A stretch of DNA of 64,000 nt from Mycobacterium sp. 852014-52450_SCH5900713 (GTDB lineage: Bacteria; Actinomycetota; Actinomycetes; Mycobacteriales; Mycobacteriaceae). The translations under genes were made by a program, and so were the position numbers. Shown piece after piece: positions 27,499 to 35,598 of the stretch (position 1 is the first letter of the stretch; every line of letters begins with the position of its first letter). The stretch is taken from the NCBI RefSeq assembly GCF_001667075.1, contig NZ_LZIL01000070.1:1-64000 (forward strand), in the 5' to 3' direction. The notes under the pieces are model-generated. The model saw nothing but the letters and a program-made list of their open reading frames with translations, did no database searches and had not been told where the DNA came from.

Positions 27499-28353
27499 GT
27501 GTTTTCCCACCGGTTAGGTCGCTGGGTGGGTCCGGGGGTTTCTGCAGTGGTTACCTCCGCCGGCCTGCTCTTGTCCCCCGCCGCGGCGCCGACAGCCTCC
27601 GCTTTCGACTGTCCGGACGTCGAGGTCATCTTCGCGCGCGGCACCAACGAGCCGGCCGGGCTGGGCCGCGTCGGTGACGCCCTGGTCGACTCGCTGCGCC
27701 AGCAGACCGGCCTGAACATCCTGCCCTACGGGGTGAACTACGCGGCCAGCAAGCTGCAGCTACACGGCGGGGACGGCGCTAACGACACCATCGACCGCGT
27801 CAAGAAGAGCGTGGAAACCTGCCCCAACACCAAGATCGTGCTGGGCGGCTACTCGCAGGGCGCGTCGGTGATGGACATCGTCGCCGGCGTCCCGATCGGC
27901 GGCATCAGCTGGGGCAACAAGCTCCCGGCGCAATACGCGGACAACATCGCCGCCGTCGTCACCTTCGGTGACGTGGCCGACCGCGCCGGCGGCACGCTGC
28001 CCACGCAGAGCACGCTGCTGGGTTCCAAGGCGCAGGACTACTGCAACCCCAACGACCCGATCTGCCACGCCGGCCCCGGTAACGAGTGGAGCGGGCACAC
28101 CGAGGGCTACGTCCCCGTCTACACCACCCAGGCCGCGGCGTTCGTCGCCCAAAAGTTGGCCGCCGCCGGTCAGTCGAACCCCGCGTTCGGGCCGCCGCTG
28201 GGCCCGGTTCCGAACCAGCCCGGTGCCACGCCGTCGCCGGTCTACGGGCAGCAGACCCCGCCCGGGTCGCCGCCCTCGATCCACGGCGGAACCGGTCCGA
28301 CGCCGTCGCCGGCCGCGCCGACCACGGTGACTCCGCAAGCACCTCTCGTCTGA
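27499..28353 (+). CDS. cut3: Secreted cutinase-family esterase Cut3-like
   Basis: A 284-aa secreted alpha/beta hydrolase of the mycobacterial cutinase-like family, acting on ester lipids outside the cell. A signal peptide ends near APTASA before FDCPDVEV. The nucleophile elbow is GGYSQGA. The acid residue lies in YCNPNDPIC and the His in SGHTEGYVP. Conserved Cys pairs bracket the fold. The C-terminus is an added Pro/Thr/Ser-rich tail of about 60 residues, longer than in Rv3451 as I recall it. It lies next to ESX-4 as in H37Rv, but export is through the signal peptide. Confidence 0.92.
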   Translation: MFSHRLGRWVGPGVSAVVTSAGLLLSPAAAPTASAFDCPDVEVIFARGTNEPAGLGRVGDALVDSLRQQTGLNILPYGVNYAASKLQLHGGDGANDTIDRVKKSVETCPNTKIVLGGYSQGASVMDIVAGVPIGGISWGNKLPAQYADNIAAVVTFGDVADRAGGTLPTQSTLLGSKAQDYCNPNDPICHAGPGNEWSGHTEGYVPVYTTQAAAFVAQKLAAAGQSNPAFGPPLGPVPNQPGATPSPVYGQQTPPGSPPSIHGGTGPTPSPAAPTTVTPQAPLV

Positions 28354-28383
28354 ATCGTTACCGGCGCGAGATCAACGCGCCCC

Positions 28384-28389
28384 TAACAT
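28384..28389 (+). promoter_or_regulatory. -10 element (TAACAT) for cut4, leaderless spacing
   Basis: TAACAT fits TANNNT and ends exactly 6 nt before the GTG of the second cutinase, so it likely has its own leaderless start and does not depend on cut3 read-through. Confidence 0.5.
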
Positions 28390-28395
28390 CGTGGG

Positions 28396-29031
28396 GTGCG
28401 GCTCATTCCATTGACGCTGGGCGCCGGGCTGCTCGCCGGCGCCGCGATAGTGGTTGCTCCCCAACTGCTTCCGCAGGCCTTCGCCTCGTGCCCCGGCGTT
28501 GAGGTGGTGTTCGCCCGCGGAACCGACGAACCACCGGGCGTCGGCAAGGTCGGCGGGGCGTTCGTGAACTCGCTGCGCCAGCAGACCGGCAAAAGCGTTG
28601 GCTCATATGGGGTGAACTACCCGGCAAACAAGGACTTCCTGGCCGCCGCGGACGGCGCCAACGACGCCAGCAACCATATCCAGCAGATGGCGGGCAACTG
28701 CCCCAACACCAAGTTGGTGCTCGGTGGCTACTCGCAGGGCGCCGCCGTCGTCGACATCGTCACGGCCGCACCGATGCCCGGCCTGGGCTTTCGCCAGCCG
28801 CTGCCGGCCGCGGCCGCCGATCACGTCGCCGCCGTCGCCCTGTTCGGGAATCCGTCGAGCCGGGCGGGCGGGCTGATGAACGCCCTGACCCCGGAATTCG
28901 CCGGCAAGACCATCGACCTGTGCAATCCCGGCGACCCGATCTGCTCGGGCGGAAGCCGGTGGGCGTCCCACCTGAGCTATGTGCCCGGATTGACCAACCA
29001 GGCGGCCAGTTTCGTCGCGGCCAAGGTTTAA
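28396..29031 (+). CDS. cut4: Secreted cutinase-family esterase Cut4-like
   Basis: A 211-aa cutinase-family protein, shorter than its neighbour because it has no Pro-rich tail. Signal peptide LIPLTLGAGLLAGAAIVVAP is cleaved near FASCPG. The nucleophile elbow GGYSQGA, acid loop LCNPGDPIC and His in WASHLSYV are all present. The GTG start is set by the leaderless -10 element. It lies 42 bp after cut3. Its stop overlaps the truA stop on the other strand by 4 bp. H37Rv has Rv3453 and Rv3454 at this point; they are absent here. Confidence 0.92.
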   Translation: MRLIPLTLGAGLLAGAAIVVAPQLLPQAFASCPGVEVVFARGTDEPPGVGKVGGAFVNSLRQQTGKSVGSYGVNYPANKDFLAAADGANDASNHIQQMAGNCPNTKLVLGGYSQGAAVVDIVTAAPMPGLGFRQPLPAAAADHVAAVALFGNPSSRAGGLMNALTPEFAGKTIDLCNPGDPICSGGSRWASHLSYVPGLTNQAASFVAAKV

Positions 29032-29924
29032 CGGGTGCGCAGGTCCCGGGTGACCAGGTTGCGCGCCTCCAGCTGGTCATCGGGCGGATAGTCGACGCGG
29101 ACCAGCGTCAGCCCGTGCGCCGGCGCGGCCGCGTAGTCACTGGAACGACTTGCGGCGGTGAGCAATTCACGACACCACGACACCGGGCGCCGGTGCTCGC
29201 CCACGGCCAGTAGCGCCCCGACCAGCGAGCGCACCATCTGCCAGCAGAACGCGTCGGCGCTGACATACGCGGTGATCAGGTCACCGTCGCGCGACCAGTC
29301 CAGGCGCTGCAGGTCGCGGATCGTGGTGGCGTTGGGCCGATGACGGCAGAACCCGGTAAAGTCGTGCAGCCCCAGCAGGTCTCGCGACACAGCGGTCATC
29401 GCGTCCAAATCCAGGGGGCGCGGCCACGCGGTGACATAGCGGGCCTGCTGCGGCTCCACCCCGTAGGGCGCCGTCGACAGCCGGTAGACGTAATGGCGTC
29501 GCAGCGCCGAGAACCGGGCATCGAAACCCGCTGGGGCGCGGGCGATGTCGAGCACGCGGACATCGGTGGGCAGGAACCGCCCGAGCCGGCGCACCAGGGG
29601 CTCGAATTCCGTTTCCCCGACGCGCGACGAGCGCGGGTAGGCGTGCGGCAGCGCGGCCGGCGGCACGTCGACGTGCGCAACCTGACCGGTGGCGTGCACC
29701 CCGGTGTCGGTGCGCCCGGCCGCCCGCAGCCGCATGGGCGCACGGAAGACCGTCGTCAGCGCCTCGTCGAGCACTCCGGCGACGGTGCGCTGGCCGGACT
29801 GAGGTGCCCAGCCAGCGAATTCCGTTCCGTCGTAGGCGATGTCGAGCCGCAGACGGACGGCGTCGTTAACTCTCGTCAGCCTCGTCGGCCTCGGCGGCCT
29901 TCTCGGCCTCGGCCCTCGCGGCAA
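29028..29924 (-). CDS. truA: tRNA pseudouridine(38-40) synthase
   Basis: Converts uridines 38-40 of the tRNA anticodon stem to pseudouridine. It has 298 aa. The catalytic motif is RAAGRTDTGVHATGQV with the nucleophilic Asp in RTDTGVH; further marks are LRRHYVYRLS and FCWQMVRSLVGALLAVG. The likely start is a TTG that lies inside the end of rplQ, giving a 59-bp overlap; no other start codon precedes the conserved VRLRLDIAYDGTEFAGW. H37Rv truA appears to do the same. It is the last gene of the rpoA-rplQ ribosomal operon. Confidence 0.92.
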   Translation of the reverse strand: MPRGPRPRRPPRPTRLTRVNDAVRLRLDIAYDGTEFAGWAPQSGQRTVAGVLDEALTTVFRAPMRLRAAGRTDTGVHATGQVAHVDVPPAALPHAYPRSSRVGETEFEPLVRRLGRFLPTDVRVLDIARAPAGFDARFSALRRHYVYRLSTAPYGVEPQQARYVTAWPRPLDLDAMTAVSRDLLGLHDFTGFCRHRPNATTIRDLQRLDWSRDGDLITAYVSADAFCWQMVRSLVGALLAVGEHRRPVSWCRELLTAASRSSDYAAAPAHGLTLVRVDYPPDDQLEARNLVTRDLRTR

Positions 29925-30504
29925 CGGCCTTGTCGGCCTTCTCCTCGGCCTTGGCCTGGGCTTCGGTGGTCTCGCCGGACTCCGAGGACTCGGTGGTCTC
30001 GGCCGGCTCGGTCACCTCTTCGGCCGTCGGGCCGACGGCCTCCTCAGGCTCGACCGCCGCCTGAGGCGCCGCCGCTGCCGCCACGGGCGCGTCCGACTTC
30101 TTGGTCGCCTTCACCCGGCGCGCCCGGTCGGCCTCCGACGTCACCGTCTTCTCCAGCACCAGCTGGATCACCGCCATCGGGGCGTTGTCGCCCTTGCGCG
30201 GCTCCACCTTGATGATGCGGGTGTAGCCGCCGTTGCGGTCGGCGAAGAACGGCCCGATCTCGTCGAACAGCTTGTGCACGACGTCCTTGTCGCGGATCTT
30301 CTTGAGCACCTCGCGACGGTTGTGCAGCGTGCCCTTTTTCGCGTGCGTGATCAGCTTCTCCGCGTACGGACGCAGCGCGCGCGCCTTCGGCTCGGTCGTC
30401 TTGATCTGGTTGTGCTCGAACAACGACGTCGCCAGGTTGGCCAGCAGGGCCTTCTGGTGCGAAGACGATCCGCCGAGGCGGGGGCCCTTGGTGGGCTTGG
30501 GCAT
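29866..30504 (-). CDS. rplQ: 50S ribosomal protein L17 with long acidic/Ala tail
   Basis: Large-subunit protein of 212 aa. The L17 core (MPKPTKGPRLGGSSSHQK to about residue 120) is standard. It is followed by an about 90-residue Ala/Glu/Thr-rich tail (EEAVGPTAEEVTEPAETTES and similar) that is longer than in H37Rv (180 aa). The tail is low complexity and its DNA also carries the start of truA. It lies 60 bp after rpoA. Confidence 0.95.
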   Translation of the reverse strand: MPKPTKGPRLGGSSSHQKALLANLATSLFEHNQIKTTEPKARALRPYAEKLITHAKKGTLHNRREVLKKIRDKDVVHKLFDEIGPFFADRNGGYTRIIKVEPRKGDNAPMAVIQLVLEKTVTSEADRARRVKATKKSDAPVAAAAAPQAAVEPEEAVGPTAEEVTEPAETTESSESGETTEAQAKAEEKADKAVAARAEAEKAAEADEADES

Positions 30505-30564
30505 TGCACTATCTCCTCATCGGGGGCCGACCCCCGTATCAGGTAGGGCCGGGACGGACTTCTA

Positions 30565-31608
30565 TTACAGCTGTTCGGTTTCCGCGTAGTCCTGGTCGTC
30601 GTAGGCGCCCTCGGTGGACCAGGTGCCCGTGGCCACGTCGTAGCCGGCGACCTGCGACGGGTCGAAGCTCGGCGGGCTGTCCTTGAGCGACAGGCCCAGC
30701 TGGTGCAGCTTGACCTTCACCTCGTCGATCGACTTCTGACCGAAGTTGCGGATGTCGAGCAGGTCGGACTCGGTGCGGCTCACCAGCTCGCCGACGGTGT
30801 GCACGCCCTCGCGCTTGAGGCAGTTGTACGACCGCACCGTCAGGTCCAGGTCGTCGATCGGCAGCGCGAACGAGGCGATGTGGTCGGCCTCGGCCGGCGA
30901 CGGCCCGATCTCGATGCCCTCGGCCTCGACGTTGAGTTCGCGTGCCAGGCCGAACAATTCGACCAGCGTCTTACCGGCCGATGCCAGCGCGTCGCGCGGG
31001 GTGATCGAGCTCTTGGTCTCGACGTCAAGGATCAGCTTGTCGAAGTCGGTGCGCTGCTCGACACGGGTGGCGTCGACCTTGTAGGTCACCTTGAGCACCG
31101 GCGAGTAGATGGAATCGACCGGGATGCGGCCGATTTCGGCGCCGGAGGCCCGGTTCTGCACCGCCGGGACGTAACCGCGGCCACGCTCGACGACGAGCTC
31201 GACCTCGAGCTTGCCCTTGTCGTTCAGCGTCGCGATGTGCATGTCGGGGTTGTGCACCGTGACACCGGCCGGCGGGACGATGTCACCCGCGGTGACCGCG
31301 CCCGGACCCTGCTTGCGTAGGTACATGGTGACCGGCTCGTCCTCCTCGGAGGACACCACCAGTCCCTTGAGGTTCAGGATGATCGCGGTGACGTCTTCCT
31401 TCACCCCGGCGACGGTGGTGAATTCGTGCAGCACACCATCGATGCGAATGCTGGTGACGGCCGCGCCGGGAATCGACGACAGCAGCGTCCGGCGCAGCGA
31501 ATTGCCCAGGGTGTAACCGAATCCGGGCTCCAGGGGCTCGATGACGAACTGCGAGCGGCTGTCGGTGAGGACTTCCTCCGACAATGTGGGTCGCTGAGAA
31601 ATCAGCAT
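30565..31608 (-). CDS. rpoA: RNA polymerase alpha subunit
   Basis: A 347-aa core RNA polymerase subunit, with the N-terminal assembly domain ([28 protein letters not shown]) and the C-terminal DNA-binding domain ([23 protein letters not shown]-like stretch with [16 protein letters not shown]). It ends in the mycobacterial acidic tail ([12 protein letters not shown]). It lies 75 bp downstream of rpsD in the ribosomal operon. Confidence 0.98.
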   Translation of the reverse strand: [347 protein letters not shown]

Positions 31609-31683
31609 TTGTTTCTTCTTCTCCTTCTCGGCACCCGCTATTTGATGCCGTTAGGTTTCCGAGCCGGGCGGCTCGAAAGTCCG

Positions 31684-32289
31684 TTACTTCGAGTAGAACT
31701 CGACGATCAGCTGCTCGGCGAGCGGCACGTCGATCTGCGCCCGCTCGGGCAGCTGGTGGATGAGGATGCGCTGACGCTCCCCCACCACCTGAAGCCAGCT
31801 CGGAATCGGGCGGTCGCCCGCCGTCTCCCGCGCGATCTGGAACGGCACCGTGTTCAGCGAGCCGTCCCGCACGTCGATGATGTCGTACTGCGACACCCGG
31901 TAGCTGGGGACGTTGACGTGCACGCCGTTGACGCTGAAGTGGCCGTGGCTGACCAGCTGGCGGGCCATCCGGCGCGTGCGGGCCAGCCCGGCGCGGTACA
32001 CGACGTTGTCCAGCCGGCTTTCCAGGATCTTGAGCAGCTCCTCACCCGTCTTGCCAGACTGGCGGGTGGCCTCTTCGTAGTAGCGGCGGAACTGCTTCTC
32101 CATGACGCCGTAGGTGAAGCGGGCCTTCTGCTTCTCCTGCAGCTGCTGCAGGTACTCGCTCTCCTTGATCCGCGCGCGGCCGTGCTGGCCGGGCGGGTAG
32201 GGGCGCTTCTCGAACGCCTGGTCGCCGCCGACGAGGTCGGTGCGCAGCCGGCGCGATTTGCGGGTGATGGGTCCGGTGTAACGTGCCAT
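31684..32289 (-). CDS. rpsD: 30S ribosomal protein S4
   Basis: A 201-aa primary 16S rRNA binder and assembly protein. It begins MARYTGPITRKSRRLRTDL and lacks the N-terminal zinc-binding cysteines of some homologues. The S4 RNA-binding domain LDNVVYRAGLARTRRMARQ is intact. It lies 8 bp after rpsK. Confidence 0.97.
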   Translation of the reverse strand: MARYTGPITRKSRRLRTDLVGGDQAFEKRPYPPGQHGRARIKESEYLQQLQEKQKARFTYGVMEKQFRRYYEEATRQSGKTGEELLKILESRLDNVVYRAGLARTRRMARQLVSHGHFSVNGVHVNVPSYRVSQYDIIDVRDGSLNTVPFQIARETAGDRPIPSWLQVVGERQRILIHQLPERAQIDVPLAEQLIVEFYSK

Positions 32290-32297
32290 GATTTCTC

Positions 32298-32714
<417 letters not shown>

Positions 32715-32720
32715 GGGCGA

Positions 32721-33095
32721 TTACCTGGCCTTCTTCTTGCCTGCGATGGTGCGCTTGGGGCCCTTGCGGGTGCGCGCATTGGTCTTGGTCCGCTGGCCGC
32801 GCACCGGCAGGCCGCGGCGGTGTCGCAGGCCCTGGTAGCAGCCGATCTCGATCTTGCGGCGAATGTCGGCCTGCACCTCGCGGCGCAGGTCACCCTCGAC
32901 CTTGAGGTTCGCTTCGATGTAGTCACGCAAGTGGGTCAGCTGGTCGTCGGTCAGGTCCCTGGTGCGCAGGTCCTTATCGATTCCCGTAGCTGCCAGGATC
33001 TCGTTCGACCGGGTGCGGCCGACGCCGAAGATGTAGGTCAGCGCGATCTCCATCCGCTTGTCGCGCGGCAGATCGACGCCTACTAGTCGAGCCAT
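32721..33095 (-). CDS. rpsM: 30S ribosomal protein S13
   Basis: A 124-aa small-subunit head protein, MARLVGVDLPRDKRMEIALTY, with the YQGLRHRRGLPVRGQRT motif and a basic C-terminal tail that reaches the P-site tRNA. It lies 167 bp downstream of rpmJ. Confidence 0.97.
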   Translation of the reverse strand: MARLVGVDLPRDKRMEIALTYIFGVGRTRSNEILAATGIDKDLRTRDLTDDQLTHLRDYIEANLKVEGDLRREVQADIRRKIEIGCYQGLRHRRGLPVRGQRTKTNARTRKGPKRTIAGKKKAR

Positions 33096-33262
33096 AGGTG
33101 GCGTTTCCTCTTTTTCTCGGCGGAGGTCTTTTCCCAGCCCGTTCCCGCTTCGCGGGGCCCGGCCTCCGTCCGGGCGTGGGTGAACTGGCCCATATCTAGA
33201 TATGCCAGCCGTTCAGTGGTGCTGGGAGGTCTGCATTCAGTTGTGTAGCAAGCGCTTAGCGG

Positions 33263-33376
33263 TTAGCCCTGGCGCTGCTTGTGGCGCGGATCGGAGCAGA
33301 TCACCATGACCCGCCCATGCCGACGGATCACCCTGCACTTGTCACAGATTGGCTTGACGCTCGGGTTCACCTTCAC
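33263..33376 (-). CDS. rpmJ: 50S ribosomal protein L36
   Basis: A 37-aa protein, [20 protein letters not shown] to the end HKQRQG. The zinc-type ligands are C-x2-C, then Cys and His ([13 protein letters not shown]), i.e. the zinc-binding C+ form. GTG start; 40 bp downstream of infA. Confidence 0.95.
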
Positions 33377-33416
33377 GGCTGATCGATCCTGTTCTTTCTC
33401 GTTGTCAGATTCGGGC

Positions 33417-33638
33417 TTACTTGTACCGGTACACGATGCGGCCCCGGGACAGGTCGTACGGAGACAGCTCCACCACCACCCGGTCCTCGGGCAGGATGCG
33501 GATGTAGTGCTGCCGCATCTTGCCGCTGATGTGGGCGAGTACTTTGTGACCGTTCTCCAGCTCAATGCGGAACATCGCATTGGGCAGGGGCTCGACCACG
33601 CGGCCCTCGACCTCTATGGCGCCTTCCTTCTTGGCCAT
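33417..33638 (-). CDS. infA: Translation initiation factor IF-1
   Basis: A 73-aa single OB-fold protein that occupies the A site during initiation. It reads MAKKEGAIEVEGRVVEPLPN and ends IVYRYK. GAGAAG lies upstream of the ATG. First gene of the infA-rpmJ-rpsM-rpsK-rpsD-rpoA-rplQ-truA operon. Confidence 0.97.
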   Translation of the reverse strand: MAKKEGAIEVEGRVVEPLPNAMFRIELENGHKVLAHISGKMRQHYIRILPEDRVVVELSPYDLSRGRIVYRYK

Positions 33639-33730
33639 AACTTCTCGTCAAATCCTCGTCTTTGGTTTCGTATCCTTGTGTGCGCCTATACCGGCGCAGC
33701 ATTCGCCCGACTAGAAACGTGAGCCAAGGG

Positions 33731-33750
33731 CAGGAAATTCCAGGAAATTC
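33731..33750. repeat. Perfect tandem decamer between infA and the flavoprotein regulator gene
   Basis: CAGGAAATTC occurs twice in direct succession in the divergent 274-bp promoter region. It could be a regulator site for either side. The rest of 33639-33912 shows no gene. Confidence 0.35.
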
Positions 33751-33912
33751 CTAAGACAGGGCACGCAAAAAGTCGGCGCGGATGACGCACCGTTGTCCCA
33801 CGATACCTGGTCAGCGCCCTGACCCAAAATCGCTGGCAGCGAAATCCGACCGGCCGATAAACCGCCTCCTTGACCTGCCGCCAACGCCCTGACGAGGGCA
33901 TACTTAATCCCG

Positions 33913-35598
33913 ATGACGAGTCCCGCGAGCCCCGCAACCCTTTCAGTTCAGCCTCGCAAGCCGGTCCTGTTGACCGTCGACGACGATCCCTCGGTTTCCC
34001 GCGCGGTCGCCCGCGACCTGCGTCGCCAATACGGGGACCGGCACCGGATCGTGCGCGCCGAGTCGGGTCCCGACGCCCTGGACACGCTCAAGGAGCTCAA
34101 GCTGCGGGGCGAGACGGTCGCGGTGCTGATCGCCGACTACCGGATGCCGCAGATGAGCGGCATCGAATTCCTCGAGCAGGCGATGGACCTGTACCCGGCG
34201 GCGCGACGCGTGCTGCTGACCGCCTACGCGGACACCCACGCCGCCATCGACGCGATCAACGTCGTCGACCTGGACCACTACCTGCTCAAGCCGTGGGACC
34301 CGCCACAGGAGAAGTTCTACCCCGTCGTCGACGCGCTGCTGGACGCCTGGCGCGCGGCACCCGAACACCCCATCCCGCACACCAAGGTGATCGGGCACCG
34401 CTGGTCGGAGCGGTCCTGGCAGGTGCGCGACTTTCTGGCCCGCAACGGGCTGCACTACTCGTGGTTCATGGCCGACGACCCCGACGGCGAGCGGTTGCTG
34501 AAGGCCGCCGGTGAGGACGGCCTGCGGCTGCCCGTCGTCGTCACCGAACGCGGCGACACCCTGATCGAGCCCACCGACGCGCAGCTGGCCGACACCCTCG
34601 GCCTGACCACCACGCCGTCGCAGGAGTTCTACGACCTGATCGTCATCGGCGGCGGGCCGGCGGGTCTGGCCGCCGCCGTGTACGGCGCCTCCGAGGGGCT
34701 GCGCACGGTGCTCATCGAACGCACCGCGACGGGCGGTCAGGCGGGCCAGAGCTCACGCATCGAGAACTACCTGGGCTTCCCCGACGGGGTGTCTGGCGGC
34801 CAGTTGGCCGACCGGGCCCGCAGGCAGGCCGAGAAGTTCGGGGCCGAACTCATCACCGCCCGCACCGCCACGGCGCTCGAGGTCAACGGCCCCAAGCGCA
34901 CCGTGCGGTTCGCGGACGGCGGTTCGGTCGACGCGCACGCCGTCATCCTGGCCACCGGAGTCGCCTACCGCCAGCTCCCGGCGGAGGGCTGCGGCGAGCT
35001 GACCGGGCGCGGCGTCTACTACGGGGCCGCCGTCTCCATCGCGTCGGAATGCGCGGGCGAGGAGGTCTACGTCGTCGGCGGGGCCAACTCCGCCGGCCAG
35101 GCCGCGATGTACCTGTCCCGCGAGGCCAAGTCGGTGACCATCGTTGTTCGGGCGCCGTCGCTGGACGCCTCGATGTCCTACTACCTCATCCAGCAGATCC
35201 GGCAGCGACCCAACATCACCGTGCGCACCTGCACCGAGGTGCGCCGCGCTGTCGGGGACGACCACCTGGAGCGGCTGACGCTGGTCGACAACCAGACCGG
35301 GGAGACCGAGGACGTCACCTGCGCCCGGATGTTCATCTTCATCGGCGCCGCGCCGCGCACCGAGTGGTTGGACGGGGTGCTCGCCCGCGACAACCACGGC
35401 TTCGTCCTCACCGGGCCGGACCTGCGCAACGTCTGTGGCTGGACGTTGGACCGCCCGCCCCACCACCTCGAGACGAGCGTGCCGGGCGTATTCGCCACCG
35501 GCGACGTGCGGGCCGAGTCCGCCAAGCGCGTCGCGGCCGCCGTCGGCGAGGGATCGATGGCCGTGATGCTGGTGCACCGCTACCTGGCGGAATCGTGA
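33913..35598 (+). CDS. Response-regulator receiver fused to thioredoxin-reductase-like flavoprotein
   Basis: A 561-aa cytoplasmic fusion. Residues 17-145 are a receiver domain with acidic pocket Asp23-25, phospho-acceptor Asp75 (ADYRMP), Thr103 (LLTAYAD) and Lys126 (LLKPW). Residues about 155-232 look like a small thioredoxin/glutaredoxin-like linker without a CxxC. From 239 on is a class II thioredoxin-reductase-like unit: FAD motif GGGPAGLAAA, NAD(P) motif VVGGANSAGQAA and GVFATGDVR. The redox-active CATC is replaced by GAAV (371-374), so it cannot reduce thioredoxin in the usual way and may sense or turn over NAD(P)H. It is coupled by GTGA to the histidine kinase gene downstream. The family name 'fused response regulator/thioredoxin-disulfide reductase' exists, but the output is not known to me. 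Confidence 0.9.
   Translation: MTSPASPATLSVQPRKPVLLTVDDDPSVSRAVARDLRRQYGDRHRIVRAESGPDALDTLKELKLRGETVAVLIADYRMPQMSGIEFLEQAMDLYPAARRVLLTAYADTHAAIDAINVVDLDHYLLKPWDPPQEKFYPVVDALLDAWRAAPEHPIPHTKVIGHRWSERSWQVRDFLARNGLHYSWFMADDPDGERLLKAAGEDGLRLPVVVTERGDTLIEPTDAQLADTLGLTTTPSQEFYDLIVIGGGPAGLAAAVYGASEGLRTVLIERTATGGQAGQSSRIENYLGFPDGVSGGQLADRARRQAEKFGAELITARTATALEVNGPKRTVRFADGGSVDAHAVILATGVAYRQLPAEGCGELTGRGVYYGAAVSIASECAGEEVYVVGGANSAGQAAMYLSREAKSVTIVVRAPSLDASMSYYLIQQIRQRPNITVRTCTEVRRAVGDDHLERLTLVDNQTGETEDVTCARMFIFIGAAPRTEWLDGVLARDNHGFVLTGPDLRNVCGWTLDRPPHHLETSVPGVFATGDVRAESAKRVAAAVGEGSMAVMLVHRYLAES

Noticed and set aside
33096..33262. Possible extra gene or leader between rpmJ and rpsM
   Set aside because: No frame with a ribosome site or family match; ordinary operon spacer.
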